From assembly GCF_041381155.1 (NCBI RefSeq), contig NC_091135.1:49612086-49676085 (forward strand): a stretch of 64,000 nucleotides of DNA. Reading direction: 5' to 3'. Position 1 is the first letter of the stretch. Each line of letters opens with the position of its first letter. Positions 1-14,600 of the stretch are shown here, piece after piece. Origin of the DNA: Argopecten irradians (lineage: Eukaryota > Mollusca > Bivalvia > Pectinida > Pectinidae). Made by a program: the position numbers and the translations under genes. Under the pieces are notes generated by a model. The model made no database searches. It was not told where the DNA came from and saw only the letters and a program-made list of their open reading frames with translations.

Positions 1-388
1 GCGCTCTCTGTTAGCTTCAAAGGAAGTCTCTGCAGGCCTGTGACTGGTCAGTTTTTTCTCATGAGCTGCCACCAGTTTAACTATGACACCGTGTATGAGA
101 AGTCCAAGGGTGGATATAGTGTCAGTGATATTAACCCCTGAATCATCGAGGATGGCTAACTCGTAGTCCGGAGAAAGATACATGGAACTCGGTTAAATGG
201 AACTCAACGGGACCTTGAGAAAATAATCGAGTTAACTGAGTGTTCGAATTAAGCAAATTCTCAGTTTTTGCTAAAGTTATTATCTACATCAAAATTATAT
301 ATTAGTTCCGTGTCGTAATATGTAGTAATATGATAATACTGCAGTTTGAATGCAGAGATTGGTATTTACTTTTCATTTCCTATGTCAG
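1..388. other. Sequence upstream of first recognisable exon
   Basis: No exon is assigned with confidence. The exon starting at 389 needs a preceding exon ending in phase 2, which is probably left of the window. A short motif near 130-155 (AACCCCTGAATCATCGAGGA) recurs in similar form near 2206-2226, so at least part of this stretch is probably dispersed-repeat DNA. Confidence 0.4.
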
Positions 389-3300
389 GTTTGATGGAGA
401 TACCACCGTCGACACAATCGTCGATCTCATCGCTAAAAAGTTGGGCTCAGATTTTGCCTACGTCATGAAACAGTACTCGACTCGTCTGGACTCGTACAAC
501 TTTCATGGCATTATATCGTCCCGCGGGGTGAAGGCGATGGCCCTTCTTTATGATAAGAGTAAGTTAAAACTATATTGTAGTTGGGGTACTGATAAATGTG
601 GGAAAATTATTATTATGATAAAATGAAAACAAATATTTTAGTAATTAAGAACGATATGTATAGATATTTGTAACCTTCCATCGTGGCATGCTTTAAAACA
701 TCCCATTTTCAATAATTTCACCTCTTGTTACACCTTCAATATTGTGTCAGAGAGTAAATCCAAACTTTGAATCGTGGAAACCAATAGCACTGGAAACATA
801 TTCTGTTACGATAATTCTTTAGCCAATGAAGGGCGCAGTCAGTGAAACATAGGACTTGATATCGGACATAGAACAAATATTTCTAAATATTTACTCCTTC
901 CTCCAGAAAGTTTCGAGCTGTAAGGTAGCTGTACAGTTTGGTTTGGATTTACAGCTATAGTCATTACTTCTGGTGATTGTGACGTCACAAAAATCACGTC
1001 AAAATATGACGTCACAATCACTAGAAGGTGGGACTAATTCAAGGTAAATCTTGCTTTATCATATAAAATATTGTTAAAGAATGGTTTTACGATGTTTGTA
1101 CGATTTTCATAACATTTACCATCAATAAAAAAAATTAATACGTGCAGATCTTGTTTAAATGTTAATTACTAATTTTACTACCAGCTAAATGATAGTGTGT
1201 TTTTGTATTGTGCTTTTCAGCTGATAGCTACTTTGACAAATTCCAGGATCTAGCACGCATTTTCAAAAATGACGAAGAGGTAAGAACAGATAAAAATAAA
1301 AATCACGTGACTGAATTTGTGTTTTTACGTGAAGCAAAAAAAAATGGTCAATGCTCAAAAATTGTTTTCTGATTTTATTTGAAACACCTTGTACAGATAG
1401 GAAGAACGGATGCGTTCATTTGAAGTATTTACCGTCATTATCTGTTTTTGATTTTAGTCTGGCAGACTATGTTATAAATTGTCTCATCAATATTGGCGGT
1501 AATAAAACTATAAAAAGGGCAACAGTTCCACTATACAAGAAGACACAACAAGAACATACCACAGTCTCCCAAAACACGCACTTCACACACCCTACACACT
1601 GCAGGTCGTCCTAAGTAAATTATCACAGGATCGCACCTTGATTCGAGTTAGCCCGAGATACTCTGGCCCTGACACCAGACTTGGACATTATGACAGATAG
1701 ATGTCTGATGTCAGGGCCAGAGTATCTCGGGCTAGTTTCGGATTAGTTCATCTAAATTCTTTCTAAAACCGGATGATTCTAACATCACGTGATACTAGAA
1801 GAATACCAGGGGTTACTATTACTATGATACCTCATGATATATCACTATAAAAAGGGCAAGAGTTGCACTATACAAGAAGACATAACACGAACCTTGCACT
1901 TCATACACCCAACACACCACATACTGTAAACCAAACTCCTTTCGATGCTACTTAATTGCGCGATTCAAAACCCATTCCTGAGGTAAAGTTTCACGGATTA
2001 ATGAATGGAAATATCTTTGATTTTTATGGTGCAAGAATTGTGAACGACATTAATTCGCGGAGATAAACTTGGATCGCGAAATTCGCGAAAATAAATAGCA
2101 CTTGAAAGAAAGTTGGTTTACAGAATACTAGGAGGCAGTCCTTACATAACCCTGGCTGTTAATAGGACGTTAATTTAATCAATTAATCAAACAAAGTATC
2201 CGATAGTAACCCCTGAATTATCAAGGATGTAGCAGTGCCAGATGTAGCAGTACCAGATGTAGCTTTATCGTCGCTTTCCGTAATAAGGTGGTGATCAATT
2301 GACGACAGTTGGGACTTTTCATTTTTTTTTTTATTTAGAAAATTTACAATTTAGAGTTTTAATTTACGAACATTAAATATTTCTCTTTTTCACAATAATT
2401 GTAATAAGCATTGTACTTTATCTCACAACTAGGTAACGTTCCTCCACCTTGACGTCCGAGCAGAGCCTGAACTACGGAAAGAGTACGTATAGTGTCTGTA
2501 TTTATCATAACTCTTAATCGGCAGTGATTATCATCCTTTTTAAAGATGTTTCATTTTTGCAAGATTAGTTGGGAATTTTTTCCTTTAGGAAGCCAAGAAA
2601 TGGTAATGTTGGATAAGCATATAATATATTTCATTATTGTTTACGGTTTTCATTGGAAGGAAAAGTACAAGAGTAGTATTGACATCGACACAAGTCAGTG
2701 AAATAAGCCTCAAACTAAATATACAATGTTTTGCGTTGGTTTTGTTAGTGTTAGTTTTTCAAGTCTAGTTACCAGTAGATAGCCCTTAAACCATACATGT
2801 AAATTAAATTTCAATTAATCTTAAATATGATATTGCTGTCATTATAATTTGATCGCTGATATTGTTAATATTAGGTTCGTGACCGTATCGTTCCCAACAT
2901 TGTACTGGATAGAGAATGGAAACCAGCCGTTTAAGAAACGTTATGGGGGATCAATAGAAAAACTGGAATTCATGGGATTCATCGAGGACCGTGCAGGAGT
3001 AGCCAGGGCATCAGATGGCTCACTTCCGCCAAAGGTAAGACTTCCGGTTAAAGATATTCGTGATAGTTTCGAACTTTATATGTTTGATATTTGATGAAAG
3101 GATGAATAGAGACAATTATATTGTAACATGTCTTCAGTGTTAAGAACAGATATCTAATAAGTACATCACCATATAAGTGTCAGTAATAGAATTATTTTTT
3201 TTGCAGGCAGGGCAAATAGCTAACTTCGACGCCCTCATTGGAGACTACATTGAAAGTATCAGGCACGCCAAGCGAATGGTAATCACATATACGCTATCTA

Positions 3301-3678
3301 AGAAATTAGCCTATTTTAGGCTTGTAACTCATATCAAGCCTATTCTTTGTGTATGGTGAATATAAAGATTTTTTCCATGATCTAATTTGGCAGTTACGAA
3401 TTTATGAAATGCGATGCTTTAATTTATGATTTAGTTTCACACACTGATACAGCATAGTTATAAAACCTCATTGCCTTATTCAGTAATTCTTTTGAAAATA
3501 GTTTAGCAATTTCCGGATATGACATTTTTCAGCTACATAATGCTTAGGTATATACCTTTTAATAATATCATGAAGCTGCCAAAAACAATGCACACATTGA
3601 TTGTTTTCCTTTCAGGATGAACTGCTGATAGAGGCAAAGCACATCGCAAAGAACTACGAGAAAAATGAGTAAGTGTTG

Positions 3679-3712
<34 letters not shown>

Positions 3713-5637
3713 ATTCCTCCTGATTGGTGTTGTCAACATTTTACATAATAGATATCTGTATTATTTTAACAAAAAAAAGTAATTTGTACATTATGTCATA
3801 TTATTGTTAAATTTCGCTAATGACATTAGTTGTCAGAGTAGTCTTGAACATAAACTGTTAATATATATTGGATATATACACGCACAATGTATGTGTTGTA
3901 GATTTGCATCCTCGATACTCCAGGGGTTCCGATCAGTTACGATGTTGTTGTAGATTTGCTGAACATGAATATTGGACATATACCATGTATGTGTTGTAGA
4001 TTTGCTGAACATGAATATTGGACATATACAGTGCATGTGTTGTAGATTTGCTGAGCATGAATATTGCACATATACAATGTAGTATGTGTTGTAGCTTTGC
4101 TGAACATGAATATTGCACATATACAATGTAGTATGTGTTGTAGATTTGCTGAACATGAATATTGGACATATACCATGTATGTGTTGTAGATTTGCTGAAC
4201 ATGAATATTGGACATATACCATGTATGTGTTGTAGCTTTGCTGAACATGAATATTGGACATATACCATGTATGTTTTGTAGATTTGCTGAACATGAATAT
4301 TGCACATATACAATGTAGCATGTGTTGTAGATTTGCTGAACATGAATATTGCACATATACAATGTAGTATGTGTTGTAGATTTGCTGAACATGAATATTG
4401 CACACATACAGTGCATGTGTTGTAGATTTGCTGAACATGAATATTGCACATATACAATGTAGTATGTGTTGTAGATTTGCTGAACATGAATATTGCGGAT
4501 ATACAATGCTTGTGTTGTAGCTTTGCTGAACATGAATATTGCACACATACGATGTATGTGTTGTAGCTTTGCTGAACATGAATATTGCATATATACAATG
4601 TAGTATGTGTTGTAGATTTGCTGAACATGAATATTGCACACATACAGTGCATGTGTTGTAGATTTGCTGAACATGAATATTGCACATATACAATGTAGCA
4701 TGTGTTGTAGATTTGCTGAACATGAATATTGCACATATACAATGTAGCATGTGTTGTAGATTTGCTGAACATGAATATTGCACATATACAATGTAGCATG
4801 TGTTGTAGATTTGCTGAACATGAATATTGCACATATACAATGTAGCATGTGTTGTAGATTTGCTGAACATGAATAGTGCACATATACAATGCATGTGTTG
4901 TAATTTTGCTGAACATGAAGAGTGCACATATATAATGTATGTGTTGTAGATTTGCTGAACATAAATATTGCACATATACAGTGCATGTTTTGTAGATTTG
5001 CTGAACATGAACAGTGCACATATACAATGTATGTGTTGTAGATTTGCTGAACATGAATAGTGCACATATACAATTTATGTGTCGTAGATTTGCTGAACAT
5101 GAATATTGCACATATACAGTGCATGTGTTGTAGATTTGCTGAACATGAATATTGCACATATACAGTGCATGTGTTGTAGATTTGCTGAACATGAATATTG
5201 CACATATACAATGCATGTGTTGTAGATTTGATGAACATGAATAGTGCACATATACAATGTATGTGTTGTAGATTTGCCGATTATTATATCTACCTGCTGG
5301 AGTTGATAGAAAACCATGGAAAGGTAGAGGTCATACAGGATGAACGTATGACTGTTCTGAAGGCTCTCGCCACCACCGACGGTAAGTTTTACAGTCACCC
5401 AGAGTTATCCTTCTTTACACATAGTTCGTTTGTGATGAACTCTGATAGTGAAATGGCTAGTAACATGGACAATTCTTGATTTCAAACATGGACAATTCTT
5501 GATTTCAAACGCTTTCTGTTTTTCATTGTTTTAATAAGGCTTTAATGTGATTGGAATGTTTTAGCCTTATAACAGCGTGGATAAAAAAAAACTGTCTCAG
5601 TTATGTATTCTAAGTTGACCACAGGTTTACGACGCGC

Positions 5638-5668
<31 letters not shown>

Positions 5669-8600
5669 TACTGAAAGGTTGTTTGCTAAGCCCTCTATCC
5701 CATTTCCAGAAAATGGGGTAATTCATTTTAAAATGCTCTGAACACCACAAAAATCATCCGATCTGAATATTTTTAGCTTACATTGAAGACAATTCCTTAC
5801 TGGTCACTATGGTATATGATTAGTCCGCTAAACCTGCCTATATTATTAGGCTTTTTTAATATTTTTTTTTTGCCTAAGCAAAAAAAAAAAAAAAAAAAAG
5901 CCTAATAATATAGGCAGGTTTAGCGGACTAGTATATGATATGATGGGATTATTGGCGAATTTTATTTCATATCGAAAGTTGAATAACGAAGATTCATGCA
6001 AAAATCGTTAGTTGGATAAGTACACGCTACATTCCCAGGTCACGATTCCCTAATGAGCACAGACCGAATAAAATCGCCACCCATTCAACGAATGCATCCC
6101 TGAAGTGCAGATCCTCAATATAAACTCACTTACTTATAAAAATTGCACATTGGTATCCCTTAGCGATCCCCACGCTCCGTTTATTGTCATGCAGAACAAA
6201 TGATCACCGATCTCGGCCATTTTTGTCTGTCGTCTCCGATTTGATACAAGCTCTCTGATTGACTCCTAGGAGCGAGTGGACCAATCAGAGAGCTTGTGTT
6301 AAATCGGAGACGAAAGAGGAAAAATGGCGGAGATCGGTGATCATCTGTTCTGCATGACAATAAATGGAGCGTGGCTGGGGATCGCTAAGGGATACTATTG
6401 TGCAATTTTTATAAGTAAGTGAGTTTATATTGATGATCTGCATTTCAGGGATGCATTCGTTGAATGGAGGGCGATTTTATTCGGCCTGTGCTCATTAGGG
6501 AATCGTGACCTGAGGATGTAGCGTGTACTTTTCCGACTAACGATTTTTACACGAATCCTCGTAATTCAACTTTCGATATGAAATAAATTGTCTTCAATGT
6601 AAGTTAAAAAAATATTCAGATCAGATGATTTTTGTGGTGTTCAGAGCATTTTAAAATTAATTACCCCATTTTCTGGAAATGGGATACAGGGCTAAGTAGA
6701 CAACCTTTCAGTATTTTTATTATTTTTTTTATCATTTTTTTTGCGCGTCGTAAACCTGTTATGTATTCTAAGTTGACATTGTATTCTTTACACAAATGCT
6801 CCCTCGCGTGTTAGACAAGGAAGGGCATTAAATCCTTTTTTTCATCGCTGCCTTCTGACAATGGGTTCAAGAGAACATCTTTTTCTCTGTTAGACAAGGA
6901 AGACCAGTAACTCCTCGCCTTTTCGCATGTTATGATTTCCTTTATCCGTAGACTGCTTTTGTGACTGACAATGGTATGTCATAACATAAAACAACAATCT
7001 ATTATGTAAAAGTATCGACAGAGTGTACTGATACTTCGTGTGTCCATCAATGTCCGGTGAAGGTGTTATACCATCGTTACCGAGCCAGTTAAAACGTTTG
7101 CTCTGCCAGGTTATATACCATCGTTACCGAGCCGGTTAAAATGTTTGCTCTGCCAGACGCCTTGCTTTGCACACAATATGTGGTTGTTCCTAGTGGCCCT
7201 CGAAATAAAAGTGTAGACTTAAGTCAAAATTAAATGCGGGGACCGCAATGAACTCTGGGAGGGATTGCTTGCGACCTTGATTTGTTTGGCACTTTGAACC
7301 TGAGAATAGTTTGATGGTGACGGGCCCTGTCTGAGAATAGCTTGATGGTGACGGGCCCTGTCTGAGAATAGTTTAATGGTGACGGGTCCTGTCTGACCAC
7401 AGGTGTTCGTTTCTAATATAAGTATAAGTATAATACTGGGTCAAGGTCTATAACTCGGCCGGCCATATGACACTACCCAATTTCAGAAAAAGTATGATTA
7501 TTAACCAACCGTTTAGAATATGACAATAGGAATACTCTCAATCGACAGCCAGATAATTTATCTTTAATTTGGTATATGATAAAATATAAATCATGCCGTA
7601 TAAATGTCATTGGGTATCCAGAAACATCGGAAAACAGCCAGATTTCAACTGGTCGGACACTGTGATGTCCTCCGATAAATACGCCAGGGCTCTAATGGGT
7701 AGCTCAAAAACCACTGCATGTCAACATTTCAGCTTCATAGGAATTAAAGTTTGGTAAAAAAACTTCTGACAATAGTTTGATGGTGACGGGCCCTGTCTGA
7801 GAATAGTTTGATGGTGACGGGTCCTGTCTGACAATATGGTGACGGGCCCTGTCTGAGAATAGCTTGATGGTGACGGGCCCTGTCTGACAATAGTTTGATG
7901 GTGACGGGCCCTGTCTGACAATAGCTTGATGGTGACGGGCCCTGTCTGACAATAGCTTGATGGTGACGGGTCCTGTCTGACAATAGTTTGATGGTGACGG
8001 GTCCTGTCTGACAATAGTTTGATGGTGACGGGTCCTGTCTGAGAATAGTATTTTGATGGTGACGGGGCCCTGTCTGAGAATAGTTTGATGGTGACGGGTC
8101 CTGTCTGACAATAGTTTGATGGTGACGGGCCCTGTCTGACAATAGTTTGATGGTGACGGGCCCTGTCTGAGAATAGTTTGATGGTGACGGGCCCTGTCTG
8201 ACAATAGCTTGATGGTGACGGGCCCTGTCTGAGAATAGCTTGATGGTGACGGGCCCTGTCTGAGAATAATTTGATAGTGACTGGCCCTGTCTGAGAATAG
8301 CTTGATGGTGACGGGCCCTGTCTGACAATAGTTTGATGGTGACGGGCCCTGTCTGAGAATAGCTTGATGGTGACGGGCCCTGTCTGAGAATAGTTTGATG
8401 GTGACGGGCCCTGTCTGACAATAGTTTGATGGTGACGGGTCCTGTCTGACAATAGTTTGATGGTGACGGGCCCTGTCTGACAATAGTTTGATGGTGACGG
8501 GTCCTGTCTGAGAATAATTTGATAGTGACTGGCCCTGTCTGAGAATAGCTTGATGGTGACGGGCCCTGTCTGACAATAGTTTGATGGTGACGGGCCCTGT

Positions 8601-11600
8601 CTGACAATGGTTTGATGGTGACGGGCCCTGTCTGACAAAAGTTTGATGGTGACGGGCCCTGTCTGGGAATAGCTTGATGGTGACGGGCCCTGTCTGACAA
8701 TAGTTTGATGGTGACGGGTCCTGTCTGAGAATAGTTTGATGATGACGGGTCCTGTCTGAGAATAGTTTGATGGTGACGGGTCCTTTCTGACAATAGTTTG
8801 ATGGTGACGGGTTCTTTCTGACAATAGTTTGATGGTGACGGGCCCTCTCTGAGAATAGTTTGATGGTGACGAGCCCTGTCTGAGAATAGTTTGATGGTGA
8901 CGGGCCCTGTCTGACAATAGTTTGATGGTGACGGGCCCTGTCTGAGAATAGTTTGATGGTGACGGGCCCTGTCTGACAATAGTTTGATGGTGACGGGCCC
9001 TGTCTGAGAATAGTTTGATGGTGACGGGCCCTGTCTGAGAATAGTTTGATGGTGACGGGTCCTGTCTGAGAATAGCTTGATGGTGACGGGCCCTGTCTGA
9101 GAATAGTTTGATGGTGACGGGCCCTGTCTGACATTAGTTTGATGGTGACGGGCCCTGTCTGAGAATAGCTTGATGGTGACGGGCCCTGTCTGAGAATAGT
9201 TTGATGGTGACGGGCCCTGTCTGAGAATAGTTTGATGGTGACGGGCCCTGTCTGAGAATAGTTTGATGGTGACGGGCCCTGTCTGACAATAGTTTGATGG
9301 TGACGGGCCCTGTCTGACAATAGCTTGATGGTGACGGGCCCTGTCTGACAATAGTTTGATGGTGACTGGCCCTGTCTGACAATAGTTTGATGGTGACGGG
9401 TCCTGTCTGACAATAGCTCGATGGTGACGGGTCCTGTCTGATGGTGACTGGCCCTGTCTGAGAATAGTTTGATGGTGACGGGCCCTGTCTGAGAATAGCT
9501 TGATGGTGACGGGCCCTGTCTGAGAATAGCTTGATGGTGACGGGCCCTGTCTGACAATAGTTTGATGGTGACGGGCCCTGTCTGAGAATAGCTTGATGGT
9601 GACGGGCCCTGTCTGAGAATAGTTTGATGGTGACGGGCCCTGTCTGACAATAGTTTGATGGTGACGGGCCCTGTCTGACAATAGTTTGATGGTGACGGGC
9701 CCTGTCTGACAATAGTTTTGATGGTGACGGGCCCTGTCTGAGAATATTTGATGGTGACGGGCCCTGTCTGAGAATAGCTTGATGGTGACGGGCCCTGTCT
9801 GACAATAGTTTGATGGTGACGGGCCCTGTCTGACAATAGTTTGATGGTGACGGGCCCTGTCTGACAATAGTTTGATGGTGACGGGCCCTGTCTGGAATAG
9901 CTTGATGGTGACGGGCCCTGTCTGACAATAGTTTGATGGTGACGGGCCCTGTCTGAGAATAGTTTGATGATGAAATGTTTGATGGTGACGGGCCCTGTCT
10001 GACAATAGTTTGATGGTGACGGGCCCTTTCTGACAATAGTTTGATGGTGACGGGCCCTGTCTGACAATAGTTTGATGGTGACGGGCCCTGTCTGAGAATA
10101 GTTTGATGGTGACGGGCCCTGTCTGAGAATAGTTTGATGGTGACGGGCCCTGTCTGAGAATAGTTTGATGGTGACGGGCCCTGTCTGACAATAGTTTTGA
10201 TGGTGACGGGGGCCCTGTCTGAGAATAGTTTGATGGTGACGGGCCCTGTCTGACAATAGTTTGATGGTGACGGGCCCTGTCTGACAATAGTTTGATGGTG
10301 ACGGGCCCTGTCTGAGAATAGTTTGATGGTGACGGGCCCTGTCTGAGAATAGTTTGATGGTGACGGGCCCTGTCTGACAATAGTTTGATGGTGACGGGCC
10401 CTGTCTGACAATAGTTTGATGGTGACGGGCCCTGTCTGAGAATAGTTTGATGGTGACGGGCCCTGTCTGAGAATAGCTTGATGGTGACGGGCCCTGTCTG
10501 AGAATAGTTTGATGGTGACGGGCCCTGTCTGACAATAGTTTGATGGTGACGGGCCCTGTCTGAGAATTAGCTTGATGGTGACGGGCCCTGTCTGAGAATA
10601 GTTTGATGGTGACGGGCCCTGTCTGACAATAGTTTGATGGTGACGGGCCCTGTCTGAGAATAATTTGATGGTGACGGGCCCTGTCTGAGACAATAGTTTG
10701 ATGGTGACGGGCCCTGTCTGACAATAGTTTGATGGTGACGGGCCCTGTCTGACAATAGTTTGATGGTGACGGGCCCTGTCTGAGAATAGTTTGATGGTGA
10801 CGGGCCCTGTCTGAGAATAGTTTGATGGTGACGGGCCCTGTCTGAAATAGTTTGATGGTGACGGGCCCTGTCTGAGAATAGTTTGATGGTGACGGGCCCT
10901 GTCTGAGAATAGTTTGATGGTGACGGGCCCTGTCTGACAATAGTTTGATGGTGACGGGCCCTGTCTGACAATAGTTTGATGGTGACGGGCCCTGTCTGAG
11001 AATAGTTTGATGGTGACGGGCCCTGTCTGACAATAGTTTGATGGTGACGGGCCCTGTCTGAGAATAGCTTGATGGTGACGGGCCCTGTCTGACAATAGTT
11101 TGATGGTGACGGGTCCTGTCTGAGAATAGTTTGATGGTGACGGGCCCTGTCTGACAATAGTTTTGATGGTGACGGGCCCTGTCTGAGAATAGTTTGATGG
11201 TGACGGGCCCTGTCTGACAATAGTTTGATGGTGACGGGCCCTGTCTGAGAATAGTTTGATGGTGACGGCCTGTCTGAGAATAGTTTGATGGTGACGGGTC
11301 CTGTCTGAGAATAGTTTGATGGTGACGGGTCCTGTCTGACAATAGTTTGATGGTGACGGGCCCTGTCTGAGAATAGTTTGATGTGACGGGCCCTGTCTGA
11401 CAATAGTTTGATGGTGACGGGCCCTGTCTGACAATAGTTTGATGGTGACGGGCCCTGTCTGACAATAGTTTGATGGTGACGGGCCCTGTCTGAGAATAGT
11501 TTGATGGTGACGGGCCCTGTCTGACAATAGTTTGATGGTGACGGGCCCTGTCTGAGAATAGCTTGATGGTGACGGGCCCTGTCTGACAATAGTTTGATGG

Positions 11601-14600
11601 TGACGGGTCCTGTCTGACAATAGCTTGATGGTGACGGGCCCTGTCTGACAATAGTTTGATGGTGACGGGCCCTGTCTGACAATAGTTTGATGGGTGACGG
11701 GCCCTGTCTGACAATAATTTGATGGTGACGGGCCCTGTCTGAGAATAGCTTGATGGTGACGGGCCCTGTCTGACAATAGTTTGATGGTGACGGGCCCTGT
11801 CTGACAATAGTTTGATGGTGACGGGCCCTGTCTGACAATAGTTTGATGGTGACGGGCCCTGTCTGAGAATAGTTTGATGGTGACGGGCCCTGTCTGAGAA
11901 TAGTTTGATGGTGACGGGCCCTGTCTGACAATAGTTTGATGGTGACGGGCCCTGTCTGACAATAGTTTGATGGTGACGGGCCCTGTCTGAGAATAGTTTG
12001 ATGGTGACGGGCCCTGTCTGAGAATAGTTTGATGGTGACGGGCCCTGTCTGACAATAGTTTGATGGTGACGGGCCCTGTCTGACAATAGTTTGATGGTGA
12101 CGGGCCCTGTCTGAGAATAGTTTGATGGTGACGGGCCCTGTCTGAAATAGTTTGATGGTGACGGGCCCTGTCTGAATAGTTGATGGTGACGGCCTGTCTG
12201 TTTGATGGTGACGGGCCCCTGTTCTGACAATAGTTTGATGGTGACGGGCCCTGTCTGACAATAGTTTGATGGTGACGGGCCCTGTCTGACAATAGTTTGA
12301 TGGTGACGGGCCCTGTCTGAGAATAGTTTGATGGTGACGGGCCCTGTCTGAGAATATTTGATGGTGACGGGCCCTGTCTGACAATAGTTTGATGGTGACG
12401 GGCCCTGTCTGACAATAGTTTGATGGTGACGGGCCCTGTCTGAGAATAGTTTTGATGGTGACGGGCCCTGTCTGACAATAGTTTGATGGTGACGGGCCCT
12501 GTCTGAGAATAGTTTGATGGTGACGGGTCCTGTCTGAGAATAGTTTGATGGTGACGGGCCCTGTCTGACAATAGTTTGATGGTGACGGGCCCTGTCTGAG
12601 AATAGTTTGATGGTGACGGGCCCTGTCTGACAATAGTTTGATGGTGACGGGTCCTGTCTGAGAATAGCTTGATGGTGACGGGCCCTGTCTGAGAATAGCT
12701 TGATGGTGACGGGCCCTGTCTGACAATAGTTTGATGGTGACGGGTCCTGTCTGACAATAGTTTGATGGTGACGGGCCCTGTCTGAGAATAGCTTGATGGT
12801 GACGGGCCCTGTCTGACAATAGTTTGATGGTGACGGGTCCTGTCTGACAATAGTTTGATGGTGACGGGCCCTGTCTGAGAATAGTTTGATGGTGACGGGC
12901 CCTGTCTGAGAATAGTTTGATGGTGACGGGCCCTGTCTGAGAATAGTTTGATGGTGACGGGCCCTGTCTGACAATAGTTTTGATGGTGACGGGCCCTGTC
13001 TGACAATAGTTTGATGGTGACGGGCCCTGTCTGACAATAGTTTGATGGTGACGGGCCCTGTCTGACAATAGTTTGATGGTGACGGGCCCTGTCTGACAAT
13101 AGTTTGATGGTGACGGGCCCTGTCTGAGAATAGTTTGATGGTGACGGGCCCTGTCTGACAATATTTGATGGTGACGGGCCCTGTCTGAGAATAGTTTGAT
13201 GGTGACGGGTCCTGTCTGACAATAGTTTGATGGTGACGGGCCCTGTCTGACAATAGTTTGATGGTGACGGGCCCTGTCTGACAATAGTTTGATGGTGACG
13301 GGCCCTGTCTGACAATAGTTTGATGGTGACGGGCCCTGTCTGAGAATAGTTTGATGGTGACGGGCCCTGTCTGACAATAGTTTGATGGTGACGGGCCCTG
13401 TCTGACAATAGTTTGATGGTGACGGGCCCTGTCTGAGAATAGTTTGATGGTGACGGGCCCTGTCTGACAATAGTTTGATGGTGACGGGCCCTGTCTGAGA
13501 ATAGTTTGATGGTGACGGGCCCTGTCTGACAATAGTTTGATGGTGACGGGCCCTGTCTGACAATAGCTTGATGGTGACGGGCCCTGTCTGAGAATAGTTT
13601 GATGGTGATGGCGGCCCTGTCTGAGAATAGTTTGATGGTGACGGGCCCTGTCTGAGAATAGTTTGATGGTGACGGGCCCTGTCTGACAATAGTTTGATGG
13701 TGACGGGCCCTGTCTGACAATAGTTTGATGGTGACGGGCCCTGTCTGAAATAGTTTGATGGTGACGGGCCCTGTCTGACAATAGTTTGATGGTGACGGGC
13801 CCTGTCTGAGAATAGTTTGATGGTGACGGGCCCTGTCTGAGAATAGTTTTGATGGTGACGGCCCTGTCTGAGAATAGTTTGATGGTGACGGGCCCTGTCT
13901 GACAATAGTTTGATGGTGACGGGCCCCTCTGAAATAGTTTGATGGTGACGGCCCTTCTGAGAATAGTTTGATGGTGACGGGCCCTGTCTGACAATAGTTT
14001 GATGGTGACGGGCCCTGTCTGAAATAGCTTGATGGTGACGGGCCCTGTCTGAGAATAAGTTTTGATGGTGACGGGCCCTGTCTGACAATAGTTTGATGGT
14101 GACGGGCCCTGTCTGAGAATAGCTTGATGGTGACGGGTCCTGTCTGACAATAGTTTGATGGTGACGGGCTCTGTCTGCCAATAGTTTTATGGTGACGGGC
14201 CCTGTCTGAGAATAGTTTGATGGTGACGGGTCCTGTCTGAGAATAGTTTGATGGTGACGGGTCCTGTCTGACAATAGTTTGATGGTGACGGGCCCTGTCT
14301 GACAATAGTTTGATGGTGACGGGTCCTGTCTGACAATAGTTTGATGGTGACGAGCCCTGTCTGACAATAGTTTGATGGTGACGGGCCCTGTCTGACAATA
14401 GTTTGATGGTGACGGGTCCTGTCTGACAATAGCTTGATGGTGACGGGCCCTGTCTGACAATAGTTTGATGGTGACGGGCCCTGTCTGACAATAGTTTGAT
14501 GGTGACGGGCCCTGTCTGAGAATAGCTTGATGGTGACGGGTCCTGTCTGAGAATAGCTTGATGGTGACGGGCCCTGTCTGAGAATAGTTTGATGGTGACG

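Noticed and set aside
3833..5249. Minus-strand Cys-rich ORFs over the 46-bp array
   Set aside because: Antisense reading of an intronic minisatellite in three parallel frames; no gene-like features.
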